Below, one piece after another: positions 1-6,276 of a DNA stretch of 7,089 bases. The position numbers were made by a program, and so were the translations under genes. The stretch covers positions 1-7,089 of the forward strand of contig JBLHWZ010000290.1 in assembly GCA_047629415.1 (NCBI GenBank), written 5' to 3'. The notes beneath the pieces are model-generated. The model ran no database searches. It had not been told where the DNA came from and saw only the letters and a program-made list of their open reading frames with translations. This stretch comes from CBDUJZ01 sp047629415. Its GTDB lineage: Bacteria > Myxococcota_A > Bradymonadia > REDH01. The first letter of the stretch is position 1, and each line of letters begins with the position of its first letter.

Positions 1-526
1 TCTCCCCCGCAACAATCGCTGCCGAAACAAAGTCCTTTCGGCGAATCGACATGGCCTGAGCGCGAAATACACGAGCGTTCCAAGCCCAGCCCGCCACCGC
101 GAGCACCAGCGTCAGACTCATCGGCCCTGGGGGCAGGTACGCCGCGAGCACAATCGCTAGCGGCAGCCCCGGCAGCACGAGGAAGACGTTGATCAGAAGA
201 GAGAGACCGTCGTCCACCCGACCCCCGAAGTAGCCGGCGGCGATGCCGAGGACCGAGCCAAACACGGTAACAAGGAGTCCGACCGCCAGGCCAACGGTGA
301 GAGTTGTTCGGGCGCCCACGACCACCTGCGCGAGGACGTCTTGGCCCTGCCCGGTAGTCCCGAAGAGGTTCGCGCTGGACGGCGGCATGTGCGGAGCCGC
401 GACGAACGCGCTCGGGTCTCCAACGAAGAGCGGCCCGAAGATCGCGAGCAGGAAGAAGAAGGCGACAATGCCTGCTCCCAACGCAGCCTTGGGGTTCGAC
501 CGAAGCGCTGTCCACAGCTCAGACAT
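1..526 (-). CDS. ABC transporter permease, DppC/OppC type (C-terminus cut by window edge)
   Basis: Inner-membrane permease subunit of a peptide/nickel-family (family 5) ABC importer. Only the first 175 residues are present; the frame stays open to the window edge. The protein starts MSELWTALRSNPKAALGAGI, a cytoplasmic N-terminus leading into a first membrane segment (about residues 15-35). A periplasmic stretch follows with the family's LFGTTGQGQDVL motif (usually LGTDxxGRDVLS), then further membrane segments in the 70-155 region. The sequence stops inside the EAA loop (DFVSAAIVAGE), which contacts the ATPase. The ATG overlaps the end of the upstream permease gene by 8 bases (ATGTCTGA), and a GAGGG ribosome-binding site sits about 5 bases upstream. 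It pairs with the preceding DppB-type permease to form the transmembrane channel. From the neighbouring GH16 and ROK genes I infer an oligosaccharide substrate, not a peptide. ATPase genes probably follow outside the window. Confidence 0.93.
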   Translation of the reverse strand, partial: MSELWTALRSNPKAALGAGIVAFFFLLAIFGPLFVGDPSAFVAAPHMPPSSANLFGTTGQGQDVLAQVVVGARTTLTVGLAVGLLVTVFGSVLGIAAGYFGGRVDDGLSLLINVFLVLPGLPLAIVLAAYLPPGPMSLTLVLAVAGWAWNARVFRAQAMSIRRKDFVSAAIVAGE

Positions 527-1499
527 CGTCCCTCGTTCGTGGGTCTAACCAGACGTATGCGATGTCGACGAACCAGTTCGCGGCCAGCACCGCGAGAGTG
601 ATGGCGAGGAAGAGCCCCTGCATCAGCGGGTAGTCTTGGTTCCGAACCGCGACCACCATCAGGTAGCCGAGACCGGGGTACGAGAAGACGATCTCAGTGA
701 GCAGCGAGCCGCTGAGGACGAAGCCGAGCGCCATCCCGAATCCCGTAATGTTTGGCAGCAGCGCGTTTCGGGCCGCGTAACGGCCCAGAACCCGACGAGG
801 ACTCAGCCCTTTCGCCTTGGCGAGCGTCACGTAGTCCTCCCCGAGCACTCCGATCATCGTGTTTCGCATGCTGAGCATCCAACCGCCGAGACTAGCGATG
901 ACGATCGTCGAGGCTGGCAGAATCGCGTGATACGCGACGTTGCTAATGAAGGCGTACGACAGCGATGGCGGGATGTCCGGGCTGTGGGCGTGGCGAAGGG
1001 GGAACCACCCGAGCTTGAAGCCAAATACGTAGAGCACGAGCATCGCGAGCCAGAAGAACGGGAAGGCTCCGATCAGCGCAAGCGCGGGCGGCATCAAGGA
1101 GTCCAAGAAACCGTTGCGCCTCCAGGCGGCCACAGCGCCGAGCGTCGTCCCGATGGCGAAGGCGACAAGAACGCTGACTCCTGCCAGGATGATCGTCCAG
1201 ACGAGCCCTGTTCCGAGCACCTCGGTCACGGTCGCGGGATAGTACGCAATGGAGAGCCCAAGATCGCCTTGGAAGAGGTGGCGCAGATAGGTGAAGAACT
1301 GCGTGAAGATGTTGCCTTCCGTAAAGCCAAACGCCTCTTGAAGCGCAGCCATCGCCTCCGGCTGCAAACGGCCTTGGAAGCGCGCAAACATGGTCGATGC
1401 CGGATCACCCGGCATCATCCGCGGGATCGCGAAGTTCAGCGTGATCGCTGCTGCGGCGGCCAAGAGATAGAACGCTAGACGTCGGAGGGCGTACTTCAT
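519..1499 (-). CDS. ABC transporter permease, DppB/OppB type
   Basis: Inner-membrane permease, 326 residues, the usual length for DppB-like subunits. The N-terminus (MKYALRRLAFYLL) leads into membrane segment 1 and the family motif IPRMMPGDPAS near residues 25-35 (usually RLxPGDP). The periplasmic region contains FQGDLGLSI (usually xGDLGxS). The EAA loop EDYVTLAKAKGLSPRRV begins near residue 221 and is intact, so coupling to an ATPase is expected. FSYPGLGYL and the C-terminal WLDPR are also family hallmarks. I chose the ATG at 1499, not an in-frame start at 1541, because the family starts MxxxxxRR and the ATG overlaps the binding-protein stop as ATGA. A GGTGG ribosome-binding site lies about 7 bases upstream. 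The gene is co-transcribed with the binding protein and the DppC-type partner. Substrate is inferred from context: beta-glucan oligosaccharides. Confidence 0.96.
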   Translation of the reverse strand: MKYALRRLAFYLLAAAAAITLNFAIPRMMPGDPASTMFARFQGRLQPEAMAALQEAFGFTEGNIFTQFFTYLRHLFQGDLGLSIAYYPATVTEVLGTGLVWTIILAGVSVLVAFAIGTTLGAVAAWRRNGFLDSLMPPALALIGAFPFFWLAMLVLYVFGFKLGWFPLRHAHSPDIPPSLSYAFISNVAYHAILPASTIVIASLGGWMLSMRNTMIGVLGEDYVTLAKAKGLSPRRVLGRYAARNALLPNITGFGMALGFVLSGSLLTEIVFSYPGLGYLMVVAVRNQDYPLMQGLFLAITLAVLAANWFVDIAYVWLDPRTRDDV

Positions 1500-3142
1500 T
1501 CTGCAGCCACCGGTCGCAGCTCGGTGAGGACCAACAAACAAGCCGGACCCGCGTTAGGAGAAGGCGAGGCGTATGGGTTCTCCCTGGTTGGGAACCCCTC
1601 GAACCGTGCGGTCGAGAACGCTGCCCACTGCGGATTCGGAAAGAGCGGCACCGCCGGCAATGTTTCGGTGAAGCGGCTCTGCAGGGCGTTCACGATCTGG
1701 CCCTGGCGTTCACGGTCGGAGGTTCTCTCGAACTCTTCGAGGAGAACGTCCGCCTCGGAGTCTCCGAAACGATGCCAGTTGCCAGCCGACACCTCGCCCA
1801 CAGGCAGTACGGTGCGCGGCGACATTAGCCACCGATAGAACGCGTAAGGGGTTGGACCGTCAGTCGACCAACTGATGGCGAGATCGAACTCTCCCTTCTG
1901 AAGCCCTGAGAACCAAGCGCTGAACTCTGATGGGCGGACCCTGGCCACAACCCCGATCTCACCCAAGCTTCGAGCGACTACTTGTGCCGCCCGGACCCAA
2001 TCGGACCATCCAGCGACAACGTCGATGTCGTACTCAAGCGGGTCGCCGTTGGCGTCACGTCGTATCCCATCCTCTCCTCGTAGGAGGCCGGCCTCGTCCA
2101 TCAGTGAGTTGGCCGCATCCACATCAAAGCGAACCCAGTTGTTGGACGGATCAATCTCTGCTCGCCAGGTCGAGTAGGAGTCGGAGAGTCCCGCAGCATG
2201 CGCCGGCTCAGTGTACCCATACATCGCGACTTCGACGACGCGATCTCGGTTGATCGCCATGCTGAGCGCACGACGAACCCTTAGGTCGTCGAACGGCGCC
2301 CGTGTGGTGTTCGGGTAGAGGAACACCGTGCTGCCGAGGAGCGGGAACCAGTACGAGTTGTGCTCAGGATCGCGGGCCACAAACGTGCGGTCAATCGCCG
2401 GGACAAAATTCGCAGCCCAATCAACGGTGCCTTCGACGAGGGCCATATTCGCCTGATCGTTCCCCGGATACGCGAGGAAGCGCAGCGCCTCGACCTGCGG
2501 CTTTCCCTCCTGCCAGTAGTTCGGGTTGCGCCCCAGCTCATACATCTGGTTCTGGAATGCACGGACCTCGGTGAACGGCCCGGTCGCCACTGGATTCGGA
2601 TTCGTGAACGTCATCGGGTCGTCCAGTTCGGACCAGATATGCTGGGGCACGATCGGGACACCAGCGAGCACATTGAGGCCCGGCACAAAAACTCGGTTTG
2701 TGTGCACAACGACCGCATCTCCAGTCAGCTCGACGGACTCCGCAAAGCCCCACACTCCTCCCTGGTCCAGCGCCGGGTATTCCCTCAGGAGCTCCATCGT
2801 GAACACGACATCGGCGGCCGTCATCGGCGTGCCATCTGACCAGAGAACGCCTTCTCGAATGTCGAACCGAATGCTGCGTAGGTCGGCACTCCATTCATAG
2901 GCGCTAGCGAGCCAAGGAACCCAAACTCCAGTCACAGGATTATGGATCAGCATTGGTTCGTAAATGCCGGCTCTGGTTGGCCAACGCGCCTCGCCCGGCG
3001 CGAGAGGGTTGAACGCGCGTACCCACGCGCTCTGCTGCTCCACCGAAACCGAGAGCACGCCTTCAGGGGTCTCACCACTACCGGTCACACACCCGCCAAT
3101 GGCGAGCATCGAGACCGTGAAGAGAGTGAGCAGGTTCTTCAC
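1496..3142 (-). CDS. Family 5 extracellular solute-binding lipoprotein (SBP_bac_5), probably oligosaccharide-binding
   Basis: Periplasmic ligand-binding component of the ABC importer, 548 residues, typical for SBP_bac_5 (about 500-600). Residues 1-17 form a lipoprotein signal peptide with lipobox IGGC, giving a lipidated Cys18. The N-lobe signature follows: IYEPMLIHNP, then LASAYEWSADLRSIRFDIREG and WSDGTPMTAADVVFTMELL, the classic family 5 block. Later come ATGPF and YPNTTRAPFDDLRVRRALSMAINRD, also hallmark blocks. The C-terminal stretch GFPTRENPYASPSP resembles the ending of cellobiose/beta-glucan-oligosaccharide-binding members more than that of dipeptide-binding ones; this is recalled similarity, not a search. 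The GTG start overlaps the GH16 stop as GTGA and has a strong GAGAGGGG ribosome-binding site. Its position directly after a GH16 laminarinase suggests it binds the products of that enzyme. A peptide ligand is the alternative but is less likely here. Confidence 0.95.
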   Translation of the reverse strand: MKNLLTLFTVSMLAIGGCVTGSGETPEGVLSVSVEQQSAWVRAFNPLAPGEARWPTRAGIYEPMLIHNPVTGVWVPWLASAYEWSADLRSIRFDIREGVLWSDGTPMTAADVVFTMELLREYPALDQGGVWGFAESVELTGDAVVVHTNRVFVPGLNVLAGVPIVPQHIWSELDDPMTFTNPNPVATGPFTEVRAFQNQMYELGRNPNYWQEGKPQVEALRFLAYPGNDQANMALVEGTVDWAANFVPAIDRTFVARDPEHNSYWFPLLGSTVFLYPNTTRAPFDDLRVRRALSMAINRDRVVEVAMYGYTEPAHAAGLSDSYSTWRAEIDPSNNWVRFDVDAANSLMDEAGLLRGEDGIRRDANGDPLEYDIDVVAGWSDWVRAAQVVARSLGEIGVVARVRPSEFSAWFSGLQKGEFDLAISWSTDGPTPYAFYRWLMSPRTVLPVGEVSAGNWHRFGDSEADVLLEEFERTSDRERQGQIVNALQSRFTETLPAVPLFPNPQWAAFSTARFEGFPTRENPYASPSPNAGPACLLVLTELRPVAAE

Positions 3143-3978
3143 TCGCCCCTCTCATAGACGCGCACATAGTCGACCAACAGCGTTTGTGGAAACTCGGTAT
3201 CAGAGCCGACTGGGCCGACGAAGCTGCCGCCGACTGCGACATTCAGAATGAGGAAGAACGGGTGGTCAAATACCCACGAGGTCCCGGCAGGGATCGTATC
3301 GGGCGTGACCGTATGGAAGTGCAGGTCGTCTACGAACCAACGAATCTCATTCGCCTCCCACTCGATCGCGAACACATGGAAGTCGTTATGAAGTCCGCCG
3401 CCAGCGACGGAGATCGTCTCGCTAACGCCCTGGCCTCCAGAATAGCCGGGGCCATGCACGGTGCCGAGCGTGATCGCTGGCTGCTGGCCTCGGTACTCCA
3501 GAATGTCGATCTCGCCACAGTCTGGCCAGCCGACGTCGCCGAAGTTGTTTCCTAGCATCCAGAACGCCGGCCAGATGCCCGCTCCAACGGGCATCTTCAT
3601 GCGCGCTTCAATACGCCCGTAGAGAAACTCTACCCCGCCGCTCGTTGTGATGCGCGCCGACGTATAGGAGTTCCCTTCGTAGGCCTCCCGGCGGGCTACG
3701 ATTGCCAGGTTGCCGTCGCCGTCCATCGAGGCATTTTCTGCTCGGCTCGTATTGAACTCAAGCTGGTTGTTGCCCCACCCGTCACCACCGATGTCCGGTG
3801 TCCAGACGCTGGGGTCCGGCAGGTCGCCCACCTCTCCGTCAAACTCATCCGACCAGACGAGCAGCCAGTTGGTGTCCACGTCTGCCACGATGTCTTCCTC
3901 GGCCGGCGCCTCTGTTCCCCCGCACGCGGCGAGGAGGCATGCCGACGCAAACTTCGCTGTGCCTCGGCCAGCGTTCAC
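3139..3978 (-). CDS. GH16 family beta-1,3-glucanase (laminarinase-like) lipoprotein
   Basis: Endo-acting beta-glucanase, 279 residues, a single catalytic domain with no extra carbohydrate-binding module. Clan GH-B jelly-roll landmarks occur in order: LVWSDEFDG (41-48), WGNNQLEFNT (68-77), YGRIEARMKMP (120-130), GIWPAFWMLG (134-143), the active site GEIDILEYRG (155-164), GTVHGPGYSGG (172-182) and the closing VDYVRVYE. Glu156 is the expected nucleophile, Asp158 the assistant and Glu161 the acid/base. The ExDxxE spacing keeps the extra residue typical of laminarinases (EC 3.2.1.39 or 3.2.1.6). The N-terminus is a short signal peptide ending in lipobox LAAC, so Cys19 would be lipid-anchored, followed by a short acidic tether. 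The GTG start overlaps the ROK stop as GTGA. It lies between the ROK regulator and the importer, consistent with supplying oligosaccharides for uptake. Retaining beta-1,3-glucanase activity is well supported; exact linkage preference (laminarin versus mixed-linkage glucan) cannot be read from sequence alone. Confidence 0.95.
   Translation of the reverse strand: MNAGRGTAKFASACLLAACGGTEAPAEEDIVADVDTNWLLVWSDEFDGEVGDLPDPSVWTPDIGGDGWGNNQLEFNTSRAENASMDGDGNLAIVARREAYEGNSYTSARITTSGGVEFLYGRIEARMKMPVGAGIWPAFWMLGNNFGDVGWPDCGEIDILEYRGQQPAITLGTVHGPGYSGGQGVSETISVAGGGLHNDFHVFAIEWEANEIRWFVDDLHFHTVTPDTIPAGTSWVFDHPFFLILNVAVGGSFVGPVGSDTEFPQTLLVDYVRVYERGE
3146..3153 (-). promoter_or_regulatory. Strong ribosome-binding site for the binding-protein gene
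   Basis: On the minus strand the sequence reads GAGAGGGG, ending three bases before the GTG at 3142. It lies inside the last codons of the GH16 gene. This supports GTG as the true start and suggests the abundant binding protein gets its own strong initiation in addition to coupling through the GTGA overlap. Confidence 0.6.
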
Positions 3979-5183
3979 GCCACGCCCCGGGCCTTCGCAT
4001 CATCAAAGATGCCATGGCTCTCGAGTGCCGCATCTAGCGCGAGCGCCGCCGCTCCGATCGCGATCGCCGCCGTTCCGAGCGAGGTTCCGATGATCTCGGC
4101 CTGCGTGTTCGAGAAGAGCAAGGAGCGGCTCCGCGCCGACTCACGCAGAGGCCCGAGCAAGTTCTCTCCTGCCTCGACGAGCTCACCACCGAAAATGACC
4201 TTGCTCGGGTTCAGAAGGTTGAGCAGCCCCGCGATGCCAATGCCCAGCTGAGTGCCGACCTCATCCAGTACTGTCTTCGCCCACTGCTCGCCTTGGTCGG
4301 CCGCCACAACAATGTCGCGTGCAGATGTCAGAGCGTCGTTCGTCATGCTAGCGGCACGAGAAAGAAGCGAGGGAGTCCCGGCCATCACGTTGAGGCACCC
4401 CCGGTTGCCGCAGACACACTCCGGGCCAAAACGGTCGATCGAGAAGTGGCCGATTTCACCAGCCAGCCCGCCGGAACCCCGATAGAGCTCACCGCGGATC
4501 ACGTGGCCAGCGCCGATTCCGGTTCCGACCTTCACGTAGGTGAAGTCATCTCCGCCGTCGCCGAACCATCTCTCGGCTAGCGCCCCAGCGTTGGCGTCAT
4601 TTTCGATGAAGATCGGCAGTCCCAGAGACTTTTCCAGCTCGTCCACCAAATCCACGCCCGCCCAAGCCGGAAGGATCAGCTCGGACAGCTCACCCGGGCG
4701 GCTGGGGTCAACAGGGCTCGGTACCGCGACTCCGGCGCCTAGCAGCCGCGATGAGTCCGGTGCAGCCGCACGGCATTCTGCGACCATCTCCGAGATCTTC
4801 GCGATCGTGCCAGCCGGGTCCGTTCGGGTCGGGAACGGCGTGTCGACGGTTGCCAGCACTCGCCCGCGCAAATCAGTGAGCGCGACTGTGATGTGTGTCG
4901 CCCCAATCTCGACGCCGGCGATCCCAAACACACCCGCTTCGAAATCCACCATGATCGGAGGCCGGCCGCCACTCGAAGCGCCGGGTCGGACAAGCCGGAC
5001 AATCCCGCGCTTCACCAGGTCGCCGACGATCGCCGACACGGTGGAGGCACTCAAGCCGGTCAGACGAGCAAGATCTGCGCGAGAGATCTCCGGCTGCTGC
5101 CAGATAAGACGCAGCAGGATCCGCGCGTTACGGACGCGCATGCCGACGACGTCTACAGTCTCCATTTTGTAACTATCGTTCAT
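3975..5183 (-). CDS. ROK-family transcriptional regulator (NagC/XylR/BglR-like repressor)
   Basis: Sugar-responsive DNA-binding regulator, 402 residues, the usual size for the repressor branch of ROK (the sugar kinases are about 300). Residues 15-65 form a winged helix-turn-helix (ISRADLARLTGLSASTVSAI), followed by the wing and SSGGRPP at 70-76. The ROK domain follows. The phosphate-binding motif reads VEIGAT (91-96) where kinases have DxGxT. The sugar-site motif ENDAN (194-198) is present. The zinc motif is complete, with His246, Cys256, Cys258 and Cys263 in the GH...CxCGxxGCL arrangement. The HTH plus the altered DxGxT indicate a regulator, not a glucokinase. The ATG at 5183 follows the lipoprotein stop by 7 bases, and the gene end overlaps GH16 as GTGA, so the regulator sits inside the operon it probably controls. 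By analogy with the T. maritima beta-glucan ROK regulator, the likely effector is glucose, cellobiose or laminaribiose. Confidence 0.95.
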   Translation of the reverse strand: MNDSYKMETVDVVGMRVRNARILLRLIWQQPEISRADLARLTGLSASTVSAIVGDLVKRGIVRLVRPGASSGGRPPIMVDFEAGVFGIAGVEIGATHITVALTDLRGRVLATVDTPFPTRTDPAGTIAKISEMVAECRAAAPDSSRLLGAGVAVPSPVDPSRPGELSELILPAWAGVDLVDELEKSLGLPIFIENDANAGALAERWFGDGGDDFTYVKVGTGIGAGHVIRGELYRGSGGLAGEIGHFSIDRFGPECVCGNRGCLNVMAGTPSLLSRAASMTNDALTSARDIVVAADQGEQWAKTVLDEVGTQLGIGIAGLLNLLNPSKVIFGGELVEAGENLLGPLRESARSRSLLFSNTQAEIIGTSLGTAAIAIGAAALALDAALESHGIFDDAKARGVA

Positions 5184-5190
5184 CTAGAGA

Positions 5191-6039
5191 CTACCGCCAT
5201 TGGATGTCATCAACGAAGAATGTGACCACCTCACCTTCGCCAGAAACCCAGCCGAAACCACCGACCACCTCGGCGCCGATGCTCTGCCCACTGAGGTCAA
5301 TCGAGTACTGAGTCGGCTCCGTGTTGAGCGACGTGTCGGCGGTCTCGACGGCAAAGCCATCGGCGTCGCCAATTCCTACCAGGAACTTCACCACTTCTGT
5401 TCCAGTGTCGCCCCATGCGTAGAACGACACTTCGGTAGCGCCGGCTGGGACTGAGAGTCCGGGTTGAGTTCCCCAGTTCGCGTCTGGATATTGCCAGAAG
5501 ATCCCCGCCCAACCCAACGCTCCGCGAGTCCAAACGAACTGGCGGCAGACCCCTCGGCCCTCCCCCGCCCGAGCACCTGCGCAAGCATCATCGGTCACGA
5601 CGATCGACCCTGGTGTCTCACCGTCACCCATGAATCCGCTCGGCGCCCAGTAGTCATCTGCCGCGAACGGGAATGTCTCTGGTGTCAGCGGAACCTCAAC
5701 ATCGGGCTCCGCATCGAGTTCCGGCTCAGCATCCGGCGCGCTGTCGTCATCGGTGTCCGCAGATGGCACGTCCTCTACGACTGTGTCCGCAGGTGGCGCG
5801 TCCTCTGCGACGGCGTCTCCCGCAGAATCCGCCGCCGTGTCCTCTGCCGAGGTGTCGACTTCGGGTTCGGCGTCTTCGGACCGTCCTGCGTCTGGCTCTC
5901 CGGGGTCCACTGCAAAGCAATCGAGACCCGCCCGAATGGTCCCAGCGGGACAGGCTTCGGTGCCGTCGCCTGCTTCGGAACACGCAAACAGAACGAACGC
6001 CGTGAGCGGGAGGACCAAGAATCTTGAGAGGGTTTTCAA
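5191..6039 (-). CDS. Acidic-linker lipoprotein with aromatic-rich C-terminal beta-sandwich-like domain (putative glucan-binding)
   Basis: Predicted secreted lipoprotein of 282 residues; I do not recognise an established family. Residues 1-19 are a signal peptide (KTLSRF, then a hydrophobic stretch) with lipobox LFAC and lipidated Cys20. Residues 28-45 hold a small Cys30/Cys41 segment (CPAGTIRAGLDCF). Residues 46-117 are an extended linker made almost only of Asp, Glu, Ala, Pro, Thr, Val and Ser. Residues 118-282 look like one all-beta domain, with many Trp residues (131, 170, 177, 182, 189, 209, 264, 281), a block GWAGIFWQYPDANWG (176-190), VSFYAWGD (204-211) and a closing FFVDDIQW. Such endings and exposed Trp are common in carbohydrate-binding jelly rolls. 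The start is TTG at 6039: it is followed by an ideal signal peptide and preceded by GGTGA at 4 bases, whereas the frame upstream to an ATG at 6162 does not read like protein. First in the operon with ROK and GH16; glucan binding is inference. Confidence 0.85.
   Translation of the reverse strand: MKTLSRFLVLPLTAFVLFACSEAGDGTEACPAGTIRAGLDCFAVDPGEPDAGRSEDAEPEVDTSAEDTAADSAGDAVAEDAPPADTVVEDVPSADTDDDSAPDAEPELDAEPDVEVPLTPETFPFAADDYWAPSGFMGDGETPGSIVVTDDACAGARAGEGRGVCRQFVWTRGALGWAGIFWQYPDANWGTQPGLSVPAGATEVSFYAWGDTGTEVVKFLVGIGDADGFAVETADTSLNTEPTQYSIDLSGQSIGAEVVGGFGWVSGEGEVVTFFVDDIQWR
5755..5814 (-). repeat. Two tandem 30-bp units in the acidic linker of the lipoprotein gene
   Basis: Units at 5755-5784 and 5785-5814 match at 25 of 30 bases by eye. 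They encode AVAEDAPPAD and TVVEDVPSAD, two copies of a ten-residue linker unit. This suggests the linker grows and shrinks by in-frame tandem duplication. More diverged copies may flank them (EDTAAD, SAEDT), but these are too degenerate to call. Confidence 0.7.
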
Positions 6040-6063
6040 TCTGTCACCAGTGCTCGGTCTTCT

Positions 6064-6106
6064 TGCCCGCCTGATGTCCGGCGTCTCTACGCAAATCAGG
6101 TGGGCA
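6064..6106 (-). promoter_or_regulatory. Long stem-loop in the leader of the glucan operon
   Basis: In minus-strand RNA, UGCCCACCUGAU (6106-6095) can pair with AUCAGGCGGGCA (6075-6064) over 11 of 12 positions, with one A-C mismatch. The 19-base interior contains a second perfect stem, GCGU/ACGC, closed by an AGAG loop (6092-6081). The structure ends 24 bases before the TTG start, so it does not cover the ribosome-binding site. No run of U follows on either strand, so it is not a standard intrinsic terminator. It could be an mRNA-stabilising 5' hairpin, an attenuation element, or a two-half-site protein-binding region. The pairing is directly seen; the role is unknown. Confidence 0.65.
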
Positions 6107-6152
6107 TTCGGAGCCAGGATGCGTTGCACCATAAGCGACGCTGTTGGCAGCC

Positions 6153-6171
6153 GGTCGCTCAAAGTGCGACC
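6153..6171. promoter_or_regulatory. 19-bp imperfect palindrome, candidate ROK operator
   Basis: GGTCGC (6153-6158) and GCGACC (6166-6171) are perfect inverted arms separated by seven bases; one further C/G pair matches inside (6160/6164). Size and position, upstream of the operon that encodes a ROK repressor, fit an operator. Many known ROK operators (NagC, XylR) are more AT-rich, which counts against it, and short GC palindromes arise often by chance in GC-rich DNA. Confidence 0.35.
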
Positions 6172-6250
6172 CGACTTATTTCTGACTCACAACGAAGTAA
6201 GGGAATCTCCAGTCATACGCAAGGCTTCCCTCTCCAAGTCGGCTGTGGTG

Positions 6251-6268
6251 GGCTCAGAATCTGAGGCC
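6251..6268 (-). terminator. Short inverted repeat just after the exporter gene, weak terminator candidate
   Basis: CTCAGA and TCTGAG (6253-6265) form a perfect 6-bp inverted repeat with a single central base, flanked by GG/CC that can extend the stem with a one-base bulge. It begins about 8 bases after the stop of the YeiH-family gene. No U tract follows, so intrinsic termination is doubtful; it may only protect the 3' end. Confidence 0.25.
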
Positions 6269-6276
6269 GGAGCGCT

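Larger units (their letters stand above)
6107..6276 (-). promoter_or_regulatory. Intergenic region expected to hold the operon promoter
   Basis: This is the upstream part of the only sizeable gap in the window (6040-6276) and the only place for a promoter upstream of the six-gene run. No strong sigma-70 promoter is visible. The best minus-strand -10 candidate is TATGGT at 6133-6128, four of six matches to TATAAT, without a good -35 at 17 bases; the 19-bp palindrome at 6153-6171 lies about where a -35 box would be. If that -10 is real, transcription would begin near 6121 and the leader would carry the stem-loop at 6064-6106. I see no other gene here. Confidence 0.35.

Noticed and set aside
636..1478. 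280-codon open frame on the plus strand opposite the DppB-type permease
   Set aside because: It is fully antisense to a clear family member. Its product is a charged Arg/Glu-rich composition typical of the shadow frame of a GC-rich membrane protein gene, with no recognisable domain.
1500..1541. Upstream in-frame start for the DppB-type permease at 1541
   Set aside because: It adds 14 residues not expected in the family; the ATG at 1499 overlaps the upstream stop as ATGA and has a suitable ribosome-binding site.
4540..5172. 210-codon plus-strand open frame opposite the ROK gene
   Set aside because: Ser/Pro/Arg-rich shadow composition; the minus strand encodes an intact ROK regulator throughout.
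6134..6142. AGCG-A-CGCT mini palindrome
   Set aside because: Four-base arms are expected by chance in DNA of this composition.
6040..6162. N-terminal extension of the lipoprotein to an ATG at 6162
   Set aside because: It would put 41 residues ahead of the signal peptide and cover both the long stem-loop and part of the palindrome. The TTG at 6039 gives a normal lipoprotein signal and has GGTGA upstream.
6187..6216. Nine-codon open frame in the intergenic region, possible leader peptide
   Set aside because: No ribosome-binding site, it lies upstream of the likely transcript start, and it has no run of regulatory codons.
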